From Gammaproteobacteria bacterium (GTDB taxonomy: Bacteria; Pseudomonadota; Gammaproteobacteria; Enterobacterales; GCA-2746155), in NCBI GenBank assembly GCA_024206355.1, contig JAAGZM010000659.1, forward strand, positions 1 to 7,805: a stretch of DNA of 7,805 bases, given 5' to 3'. The notes beneath the pieces are model-generated. The model was given only the letters and a program-made list of their open reading frames with translations. It was not told the origin of the DNA and did no database searches. Each line of letters begins with the position of its first letter. The first letter of the stretch is position 1. The translations under genes were made by a program, and so were the position numbers. Positions 1-6,065 of the stretch are shown piece after piece.

Positions 1-117
1 ATTTGTTTTTGCTATGAAAGCATGCTCTTTAATTTGCTTATATTTTTTGTATATATGAACCCATTGTTCAACTTTATATTTCAGAGGTTCAATTATTATA
101 TGAAAAGTATATCTTAT
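1..117 (-). pseudogene. Possible decayed gene fragment running off the left edge
   Basis: Read on the - strand from 117 down to 1 there is an uninterrupted frame of 39 codons, preceded in frame by a TAA (118-120). It contains no ATG, GTG or TTG, so if coding it has lost its start. The part nearest the window edge (about 63 down to 1) reads WVHIYKKYKQIKEHAFIAKTN in short form, with the segment YKKYKQIKEHAFIAKTN resembling, from memory, the stretch of methylglyoxal synthase (MgsA) that leads into its ATGTTG motif. The upstream part lacks the family's AHD motif, and AKTN replaces ATGT. I see only this loose resemblance; in A+T-rich DNA a frame of this length can be chance. Otherwise the 168 bases before the first + strand gene show no clear promoter or RNA. 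Confidence 0.18.
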
Positions 118-159
118 TTAATAATCTTGTAATAACCTACTCAGATTGAGCCAGTAAAC

Positions 160-164
160 AAGGA
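160..164 (+). promoter_or_regulatory. Ribosome binding site that decides a TTG start
   Basis: AAGGA lies 4, 7 and 10 bases before three consecutive TTG codons (169, 172, 175). No ATG or GTG occurs in frame between the upstream stop (TAA, 133-135) and these codons, and the first in-frame ATG is more than 150 codons in. Translation therefore most plausibly begins at one of the TTGs, with 172 having the best spacing. Confidence 0.6.
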
Positions 165-168
165 AATA

Positions 169-1407
169 TTGTTGTTGAAAATTATTAATATTGAGAATTC
201 AAAAGAATTATATCTGTCAGTTGATCAGTATATTTTAGAACAAAGTTATTTTTGCTTTATCGATTGGTTTCTTGTTGAAAACATATTATCTTTTAATGAT
301 TATAGTGATTGGAGAGTTCAAAAAATTAATTATATAGATGATTGTATCAATCTCAGCGAACATCAATTAATAAATCTCCTAAAAAAAATTGATAATTATC
401 TCACAAAACTAAATTTCACAGCTCACAATGAGATATTTTACTCCTGGCAAAATGATGATCTTACTCAATTATGTATTTCCAGTAATACCAATTTCAACCA
501 ACTACTATCTGCTAAATGGGTACGAAATAAATCTATTCCACAATTTGATTTATTTTTGGATAGTACAGATGAACTGATCCGATATGATATCGTGGAATCG
601 ATTGCGAACCAAAAGTATGGTAAAGCGAAAGAGCATTTGAATAAACTCGTTGCAATGACCCTCCAACAAGAAAAAAAACCTGAGATATTTACAAGCTATC
701 AACAGTTAATCGACTATGGAAAATATATTGAAGTTCAATCAATTATTAGTAGAGAGAAAATAATATTTGAGATAGAAAAGCTTGAAGATATAATATCACC
801 ATTAGCGCAAAACATGATGAATATCCAATCAAAAGAATATTTATTATATGCTTGGAAATGGATTGCCAGAAGTAGTAGTAAATACCCCTTTGATTCGAAC
901 AACCCAATAACTCATTCAAGTTATACTTTCTTAAAATTATCAGATTATAAATCTGCAGTTAACTCTATTACTGAAGTACCTAACTATAAAAACAATACTA
1001 TTTTACTGTATCGGCTTGTAATGAGTTATGCTGCCTTAGGACAAAGAGAAAAAAGCATGATTCATTTCTGCTTATTGTGGGAATTAGATAATCAGTTTGC
1101 CATTTCTCAATTAGAGAAACAGACAAAGTTTGAGCCATTTTTACAACCATTAGTCAGTTTATTATTGGAGTTCAATGGTGAATTTGATGAGAAATATTTA
1201 GAGTTATTTCCAGCCTATGTATTTTCTCAGCAAAGTTACTTAGTACATTCAAAGGATCTTCTCAAATTACTAAACAATGAAAAAACACTCTGTATGATCT
1301 CATTAATAAGAAAAAAATTAGAGAAAGGAGATGAATATAAACTCCGTAAAGAAATACAATCTTTCCATGTTCGCTTATTACAAATATACTTAGATACAAT
1401 CGACTAA
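169..1407 (+). CDS. Hypothetical 412-residue protein, probably all-helical with a TPR-like segment
   Basis: I do not recognise this protein with confidence. It is a soluble-looking, A+T-rich-coded protein of 412 residues with no signal peptide and no long hydrophobic segment, so probably cytoplasmic. Residues about 275-310 (LLYRLVMSYAALGQREKSM followed by HF and LWELD) have the spacing of a tetratricopeptide-type helix pair: Tyr, Leu, Tyr, Ala-Leu-Gly, then an acidic end. The N-terminal third carries a compact block (FIDWFLVENILSFNDYSDW, later SIPQFDLFLD) that looks conserved in style, but I cannot assign a family. The start is TTG, set by AAGGA at 160-164; there are three TTGs in a row. It stands alone: 102 bases separate it from the next gene, which has its own promoter candidate. 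Base composition is more A+T-rich than its neighbours (12 G/C in the 60 bases at 181-240, against 23 in 3721-3780 of glnS), consistent with transfer or weak constraint. A helical-repeat scaffold is the best guess; no function is claimed. Confidence 0.75.
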   Translation: MLLKIINIENSKELYLSVDQYILEQSYFCFIDWFLVENILSFNDYSDWRVQKINYIDDCINLSEHQLINLLKKIDNYLTKLNFTAHNEIFYSWQNDDLTQLCISSNTNFNQLLSAKWVRNKSIPQFDLFLDSTDELIRYDIVESIANQKYGKAKEHLNKLVAMTLQQEKKPEIFTSYQQLIDYGKYIEVQSIISREKIIFEIEKLEDIISPLAQNMMNIQSKEYLLYAWKWIARSSSKYPFDSNNPITHSSYTFLKLSDYKSAVNSITEVPNYKNNTILLYRLVMSYAALGQREKSMIHFCLLWELDNQFAISQLEKQTKFEPFLQPLVSLLLEFNGEFDEKYLELFPAYVFSQQSYLVHSKDLLKLLNNEKTLCMISLIRKKLEKGDEYKLRKEIQSFHVRLLQIYLDTID

Positions 1408-1411
1408 CATA

Positions 1412-1440
1412 TTGTTTTTCTATAACTGAAAATTTATACA
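1412..1440 (+). promoter_or_regulatory. Candidate sigma-70 promoter of the S10 peptidase gene
   Basis: TTGTTT (1412-1417) and TATACA (1435-1440) are separated by exactly 17 bases; each box matches four or five of the six consensus positions. Transcription would begin near 1447, giving a leader of about 60 bases. It lies just after the stop of the upstream gene, so the peptidase gene can be expressed independently. A+T-rich DNA yields such matches by chance, hence moderate confidence. Confidence 0.4.
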
Positions 1441-1497
1441 AACATACTGGACAATGAAAACGATGGTGTTTATTCTTCCTCCTACTTTTTATCTGAA

Positions 1498-1502
1498 AAG
1501 GA
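1498..1502 (+). promoter_or_regulatory. Ribosome binding site of the S10 peptidase gene
   Basis: AAGGA, 7 bases before ATG 1510. It is the clearest Shine-Dalgarno sequence in the window and fixes the start that gives a complete signal peptide. Confidence 0.7.
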
Positions 1503-1509
1503 ATTATCT

Positions 1510-3045
1510 ATGTTAAGTATCAACAAATCTAAATTTGCAGCTTTATGTTTAATCGTTACGGCTCTGCTATCCACAGTTAAACTATATGCTGAAAATGAAC
1601 GGACTCTGGCTGTTGAACAGACTGTTGTTACCAAACATTCAACAAAAGTAAATGGCAAGAAATTCAGCTACCAAGCAACCACTGGAACTCAACCTGTTTG
1701 GAATAAGAGCGGCGATGCTATAGCAAGTCTTTTTTACACTTATTATCAAAGAACTGATATCAAAGATAACAGTAGCCGTCCTTTAGTTATTTCATTTAAT
1801 GGTGGCCCAGGTTCTGCTTCTGTCTGGATGCATGTTGCTTATACTGGTCCTCGTATTTTGAATGTTAATGATGAAGGATATCCGCTGCAACCTTATGGTG
1901 TTAAGACTAATCACTATTCAATTTTAGATGTTGCTGATATCGTTTTTGTTAATCCTGTTAATACGGGTTATTCACGTGTTTTACCTGACAAAGAAGGGAA
2001 GTTCCCATCAAAAGAAGAGCAGACAAAAATGTTCTTCGGTGTTAATGCTGATATTAAATATTTAGCCGAATGGGTAAACACATTTGTCACGCGTAATAAC
2101 CGATGGCGTTCGCCTAAGTATCTTATCGGAGAAAGTTACGGAACGATTCGAGTTTCCGGTCTTGCTCTCGAGTTACAAAATAGGCAGTGGATGTACCTCA
2201 ATGGTGTAATTCTTGTATCGCCAACAGATATTGGTATTAAACGTGATGGTCCGGTTCGAGTTGCTAACCGCTTACCTTATTTTGCAGCTACAGCTTGGCA
2301 CCACAAAGTATTAAATGAAGCGCTACAAAATAAAGATCTTGATGATGTCCTTTCTGAAGTTGAAAGCTTTGCGATGAATAGTTATTTGCCTGCCTTAACT
2401 AAAGGAGGGTTTATTGAGCAATCAGAGAAGCAAAAAATTGCTGAGAAAGTAGCCTATTACTCAGGGCTGAGTATTGAAGATGTTCTAGGTAGTAACTTAG
2501 ATATAAGCAATTCATTTTTTTGGAAGTCTCTATTGCGAGATAAAAAACTAACTATCGGACGTTTAGATTCTCGTTACTTAGGCATCGATAAAAAGTCGGT
2601 TGGTGATTCTCCAGAATACAATGCTGAACTTTCTTCATGGCTACACAGTTTCACTCCAGCTATAAACTATTATCTACGAGAAGAGTTAAAGTTTAAAACT
2701 GATATCAAATACAATATGTTTGGAGATGTACATCCATGGGATAATCGGAAAAATCAAACTGGTCAGAATTTACGCCTAGCAATGACTGAAAATCCATATC
2801 TGAATGTGATGATACAGTCTGGCTACTACGATGGTGCAACAAACTACTTCGACGCTAAATATACACTTGCACAACTAGATCCCAGTGGACTAATGTCAGA
2901 GCGCCTCTCTTTCAAAGGCTATCGAAGCGGTCACATGATGTATCTACGCCGCAAAGATCTAAAACAGTCAAACCAAGATCTACGCGACTTCATCAATAAC
3001 ACACTAGTTAAGTCTGACCAACCTGCAGTGTATTTAAATAAGTAA
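1510..3045 (+). CDS. Secreted serine carboxypeptidase-like peptidase, family S10
   Basis: Predicted exported serine exopeptidase that removes C-terminal residues from peptides, 511 residues, the usual size for bacterial S10 members. Residues 1-27 form a Sec signal peptide: basic start, hydrophobic core at 9-23, then LYA with likely cleavage after Ala27, so the mature enzyme is periplasmic or secreted. There is no lipobox. The alpha/beta-hydrolase core shows the S10 substrate-carboxylate/oxyanion motif NGGPGS at 97-102, the nucleophile elbow GESYG at 207-211 (Ser209), the acid in GYYDG (Asp441) and the catalytic histidine in SGHMM (His475), so the triad appears intact. The region between about 240 and 400 is the variable cap domain. 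The gene has a good ribosome binding site and a separate promoter candidate, and is followed by a 168-base gap, so it is probably monocistronic. Family assignment is secure; the natural substrate is unknown, and a role in peptide scavenging is inference. Confidence 0.93.
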   Translation: MLSINKSKFAALCLIVTALLSTVKLYAENERTLAVEQTVVTKHSTKVNGKKFSYQATTGTQPVWNKSGDAIASLFYTYYQRTDIKDNSSRPLVISFNGGPGSASVWMHVAYTGPRILNVNDEGYPLQPYGVKTNHYSILDVADIVFVNPVNTGYSRVLPDKEGKFPSKEEQTKMFFGVNADIKYLAEWVNTFVTRNNRWRSPKYLIGESYGTIRVSGLALELQNRQWMYLNGVILVSPTDIGIKRDGPVRVANRLPYFAATAWHHKVLNEALQNKDLDDVLSEVESFAMNSYLPALTKGGFIEQSEKQKIAEKVAYYSGLSIEDVLGSNLDISNSFFWKSLLRDKKLTIGRLDSRYLGIDKKSVGDSPEYNAELSSWLHSFTPAINYYLREELKFKTDIKYNMFGDVHPWDNRKNQTGQNLRLAMTENPYLNVMIQSGYYDGATNYFDAKYTLAQLDPSGLMSERLSFKGYRSGHMMYLRRKDLKQSNQDLRDFINNTLVKSDQPAVYLNK

Positions 3046-3098
3046 GGTTGGATATTCATTAGGTGCTTTGTAATGGCACTCAAACGAGTCCAACTGAA

Positions 3099-3118
3099 GA
3101 ACCCAGGTTCAATGAACC
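3099..3118. repeat. Alternating inverted repeat GAACC-CA-GGTTC-AAT-GAACC before glnS
   Basis: Three five-base arms alternate: GAACC (3099-3103), GGTTC (3106-3110), GAACC (3114-3118). The middle arm can pair with either neighbour; as RNA only the right-hand pairing (three-base loop) is sterically reasonable. It lies about 95 bases before the glnS start in a gap with no gene. It could be an operator-like site, a leader hairpin or chance. There is no T-run after it, so it is not an ordinary intrinsic terminator. Confidence 0.45.
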
Positions 3119-3213
3119 GTCATTAAGAACGATTAGCCAAATGAAAAACTATCACTAAACTAGTTTTAGAGGTAAAATCGCATCTTAAATTTTAGAAAAA
3201 TATAGATAATTCA

Positions 3214-4902
3214 ATGACTGATTCAGATACTACAGTACCAACAAACTTTATACGCCAGATTATTGATACAGATTTGGCCAATGGGAAAAATGACGGCAAG
3301 GTGAAAACTCGTTTTCCTCCTGAACCGAATGGTTTTTTGCATATTGGACATGCGAAAGCAATTTGCGTGAGTTTTGGTATTGCTGATGATTATCAAGGTA
3401 GTTGTAACCTACGTTTTGATGATACGAATCCTGCAAAAGAAGAAGCTCGATACGCTGAATCGATAAAGAAAGACGTTGAATGGTTAGGTTTTGAATGGGA
3501 CGAGCTTTTACATACGTCTGATTATTTCCAACAGCTCTTTGATTATGCTGTCATCCTAATTGAACAAGGTAATGCTTATGTTGATTCGCTGACTGCTGAT
3601 CAAATTCGAGAACATCGTGGTTCTTTGACTGAGTCTGGGAAGAATAGTCCTTATCGTGATCGTAGTGTTGAGGAAAATTTAGATTTATTTCAGCGAATGA
3701 AGAGCGGTGAGTTTGCCGATGGAGAATATCTACTTCGTGCGAAGATAGATATGAGTTCACCGAACATTAATATGCGTGATCCGGCAGTATTTAGAATTCG
3801 TCACATTGAGCATCACAATACTGGTAGTGACTGGTGTATTTATCCCATGTATGACTATGCGCATTGTATGTCAGATATGTTGGAAGGTATTACCCATTCC
3901 CTATGTTCTTTAGAGTTTGAAGATCATCGACCTTTGTATGATTGGTTTCTTGATAACTTGCCCGTACCTTGTCATCCACAGCAGATTGAGTTTTCTAGAT
4001 TGAATCTTGAACATACCGTTATGAGTAAGCGTAAGCTAAATCAACTAGTTATTGATGAAACGGTTGATGGATGGGATGATCCGCGAATGCCTACATTGTC
4101 AGGTATGCGTCGACGTGGTTATACGCCAGAGTCCGTTCGTGATTTTATTAGTCGAGTTGGTGTGACTAAAAAGAATAATACGGTAGAAATGAGTCTTTTA
4201 GAGAGTTGTATTCGAGAAGATCTTGGACAACGATGCGCTCGGGTTATGGCGGTTATAGATCCTATAAAAGTTATTTTAACCAATTATCCTGAAGATAAAG
4301 TTGAGATGATGGATGCGCCATTTCATCCACAAAAACCAGAGTTAGGGCAACGAGAATTGCCTTTTTCTAGAGAAATTTATATTGATAGTAGTGACTTTAA
4401 AGAGGATGCTAATCGTAAATATTTTCGATTAAAATCTGGTGGGTCTGTTAGATTAAGATATGGCTACATTATCGATTTTCAACAGGTTATCAAAGACAAT
4501 GAAGACAATATTGTAGAACTTCACTGTACTTATGATCCTGAAACTAAGTCTGGTCAAGATAAAAGTGGCCGTAAAGTTAAAGGTGTTATTCACTGGTTAT
4601 CTGCTGAACAAGCTAAACCAGCGGTTGTGAGAATGTATGATCGCCTCTTCACTGAAGCTACTCCAGATGTGGGGCATGGAGATATACCTTTTACTGATTT
4701 TATTAATTTTGACTCTTGTGAAATTTTTGACAAGGCATTGGTTGAGCCATCACTGGCTGATTGTGAGCCTGGAAGTTTGTTCCAATTTGAGCGTCAGGGT
4801 TATTTTGCTGCTGATTCAGTGGATCATAAGCCTACAGAAAAACTTGTTTTTAATCGAACAGTGGCATTAAGAGATACTTGGGCGAAGGTTCAAGTTAGAT
4901 AA
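3214..4902 (+). CDS. glnS: Glutaminyl-tRNA synthetase
   Basis: Cytoplasmic class Ic aminoacyl-tRNA synthetase that charges tRNA-Gln with glutamine using ATP. At 562 residues it matches the E. coli enzyme (554) over its full length. The Rossmann catalytic domain has PEPNGFLHIGH with the HIGH motif at 43-46, RFDDTNP at 67-73 (its acidic pair corresponds to the glutamine-binding region) and the KMSKS-type loop VMSKR with MSK at 270-272. The block around DWCIYPMYDYAHC, ITHSLCSLEF and GWDDPRMPT is diagnostic of GlnRS rather than GluRS, so glutamine is charged directly and not only through an amidotransferase. The anticodon-binding beta-barrels follow from about 340 and the protein ends in the family's LRDTWAKV. 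No Shine-Dalgarno sequence is visible close to ATG 3214, and the leader is A+T-rich. Its stop overlaps the next start (TAATG), so glnS heads an operon with holD and rimI, unlike in E. coli where glnS stands apart. Confidence 0.98.
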   Translation: MTDSDTTVPTNFIRQIIDTDLANGKNDGKVKTRFPPEPNGFLHIGHAKAICVSFGIADDYQGSCNLRFDDTNPAKEEARYAESIKKDVEWLGFEWDELLHTSDYFQQLFDYAVILIEQGNAYVDSLTADQIREHRGSLTESGKNSPYRDRSVEENLDLFQRMKSGEFADGEYLLRAKIDMSSPNINMRDPAVFRIRHIEHHNTGSDWCIYPMYDYAHCMSDMLEGITHSLCSLEFEDHRPLYDWFLDNLPVPCHPQQIEFSRLNLEHTVMSKRKLNQLVIDETVDGWDDPRMPTLSGMRRRGYTPESVRDFISRVGVTKKNNTVEMSLLESCIREDLGQRCARVMAVIDPIKVILTNYPEDKVEMMDAPFHPQKPELGQRELPFSREIYIDSSDFKEDANRKYFRLKSGGSVRLRYGYIIDFQQVIKDNEDNIVELHCTYDPETKSGQDKSGRKVKGVIHWLSAEQAKPAVVRMYDRLFTEATPDVGHGDIPFTDFINFDSCEIFDKALVEPSLADCEPGSLFQFERQGYFAADSVDHKPTEKLVFNRTVALRDTWAKVQVR

Positions 4903-5501
4903 TGTTAGACGATGCTAAAAGAAAAGCATATTTAAAGGCTATGGATATCACCGAGTGGCAGTTGAGAGATCCTCAGATAGTTGAGGACATAGAAACTGTA
5001 CCTGTGCTGAACGAGCTAGAAATCAAACGGCCAAAACCAGAAGTTAATATTGACCAGCCAGTGAAAGCTCTAGAGAGTTTAATTGCTAATGGTCTAATTC
5101 CTCTCAATCAAGGCAGTAAAAATGGATTGCTTGTAGTTCTTTCTGAAGAGCGAAAATCGTTGCGTCCTGAGAGTCGAGAATTAATTAGTAAAATGCTTAA
5201 AGGTATCCATTTCTTGCCTTCTGAAACTGGCTTTGCTGTCATTGGAGACAAGGCTGAGACGGCTAGCGAGACTGTTAATTTAGAGTCAATCAAAGCAATA
5301 TTAGTTTTTGGCAATGAGGCTGGTCGTCGATTAGTGAGAGTTGCGGGTGCACGCATTGTTCCCGGAAGTGAAGTCTTTTCCCTGCATAATAGAAGTATTG
5401 TCGTTACCTGGCATCCTGATGAGTTAATAAATAGTAATCAAAATAAGAAACAAGCTTGGGCTGATCTAAAACAACTAGTACAATTTTTTAACAATGACTA
5501 A
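4902..5501 (+). CDS. holD: DNA polymerase III psi subunit (HolD), long UDG-like form
   Basis: Psi bridges chi (and through it SSB) to the clamp loader of the DNA polymerase III holoenzyme. The N-terminus carries ITEWQLRDP at 16-24, matching the E. coli psi segment ITQWSLRRP; Trp19 corresponds to psi Trp17 in the peptide that binds the clamp-loader collar. At 199 residues it is longer than E. coli psi (137). Residues about 75-199 follow the layout of family-4 uracil-DNA glycosylases: GLLVVLSEE at 75-83 where the glycosylase GEAPG motif would be, ILVFGNEAG at 133-141, and VVTWHPDEL with HPD at 171-173 where glycosylases have HPS, then an AWADLKQL tail. There is no cysteine in the protein, so the 4Fe-4S ligands of that family are absent, and the GEAPG motif is gone; it is most likely non-catalytic. 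Start and stop both overlap neighbours by one base (TAATG), indicating translational coupling to glnS and rimI. Position before rimI, as in E. coli, supports the call. Confidence 0.85.
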   Translation: MLDDAKRKAYLKAMDITEWQLRDPQIVEDIETVPVLNELEIKRPKPEVNIDQPVKALESLIANGLIPLNQGSKNGLLVVLSEERKSLRPESRELISKMLKGIHFLPSETGFAVIGDKAETASETVNLESIKAILVFGNEAGRRLVRVAGARIVPGSEVFSLHNRSIVVTWHPDELINSNQNKKQAWADLKQLVQFFNND

Positions 5502-5968
5502 TGCCTAGTTCCGCATCAACAAATCCTCGGTTTTATTTAATGACTGAGGATATACTTCCCAATGTTTTAATCATTGAAAACCAATCATATCCAGTTGGCT
5601 GGAGTGAGCAGATATTTAAAGATTGTCTTGACGAAAAACAATATATCTCTCAAGTATTGAAGATTAATGAAACCATAGTTGGCTATTATGTCGTACAAAA
5701 AATTCTTGATGAATATCATATTTTAAATATCTGTGTTGCACCTGACTATTTAGGAAAGGGTTTTGGTCGTTTTCAGCTAGAGGTAATACAAAAATCAGCT
5801 GAATCTACATTCATTAATCGTATTTTGTTAGAAGTCAGAGCGAGTAATAAAGTTGCCAGAAAACTCTATACATCATCAGGTTTTCATATTATTGGCAAAA
5901 GAAAAGGCTATTATCCTGCTCATGATGGGAGAGAAGATGCCCATGTGATGGAATTAGCTCTTTTCTAA
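5501..5968 (+). CDS. rimI: Ribosomal protein bS18 N-alpha-acetyltransferase RimI
   Basis: GNAT-fold enzyme that transfers acetyl from acetyl-CoA to the N-terminal alanine of ribosomal protein bS18; 155 residues, against 148 in E. coli. Residues around 28-36 include the WSE segment typical of RimI (PVGWSEQIF). Beta-strand 4 (ILNICVAPDYLGKGFGR) carries the pyrophosphate-binding loop, in the GxGxG/A style of the GNAT family. Glu111 in LLEVRASN and Tyr123 in RKLYTSSGF have the same 12-residue spacing as E. coli RimI catalytic Glu103 and Tyr115. The C-terminal YYPAHDGREDAHVM is the RimI signature. The start overlaps the holD stop (TAATG) and no Shine-Dalgarno sequence is seen, so translation probably depends on holD. 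A second in-frame ATG at codon 14 also lacks a ribosome binding site. It ends the operon; yjjG, which follows rimI in E. coli, is missing. Confidence 0.96.
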   Translation: MPSSASTNPRFYLMTEDILPNVLIIENQSYPVGWSEQIFKDCLDEKQYISQVLKINETIVGYYVVQKILDEYHILNICVAPDYLGKGFGRFQLEVIQKSAESTFINRILLEVRASNKVARKLYTSSGFHIIGKRKGYYPAHDGREDAHVMELALF

Positions 5969-5980
5969 TGGCCTAAACGT

Positions 5981-6009
5981 TTCTGTTTTTTGCAGGAAAT
6001 AGGTATAAT
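5981..6009 (+). promoter_or_regulatory. Candidate prfC promoter with a perfect -10 box
   Basis: TATAAT at 6004-6009 is a perfect sigma-70 -10 box, followed at once by a run of six C (6010-6015). The -35 region is poor: TTCTGT (5981-5986) is 17 bases upstream but matches only two consensus positions, and there is no extended TGn. Transcription would start near 6016, leaving about 50 A+T-rich leader bases before the prfC ATG. The C-rich discriminator would be compatible with stringent control, which is inference. Confidence 0.45.
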
Positions 6010-6065
6010 CCCCCCAGAAATTTTTATCCATTTTATTCTTATTTATAAAGCAGTGCACTATATCT

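Noticed and set aside
3046..3120. Possible tRNA-like or structured RNA gene: GGTTCAAT recalls a T-loop, and GTTGGA (3047-3052) pairs with TCCAAC (3089-3094).
   Set aside because: The arms do not fold into a cloverleaf: no 7-base acceptor stem, no correctly spaced anticodon arm, and the T-arm geometry fails.
3551..3760. Open - strand frames inside glnS, and likewise inside holD (5108-5356) and prfC (6293-6514).
   Set aside because: They lie wholly within strongly conserved genes, have no recognisable motifs and no ribosome binding sites; they are antisense shadows.
4637..4870. Overlapping + strand frame within the 3' part of glnS giving a hydrophobic 77-residue peptide.
   Set aside because: The hydrophobicity comes from out-of-frame T-rich codons of the GlnRS barrel; no initiation signal.
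5968..5976. A third TAATG junction after rimI, opening ATG-GCC-TAA.
   Set aside because: The frame has two codons; a coincidence, or at most a trace of a lost downstream gene.
5975..5991. AAACGTTT followed by a T-rich run after rimI as an intrinsic terminator.
   Set aside because: The palindrome has no loop and only four weak pairs; it cannot form a terminator hairpin.
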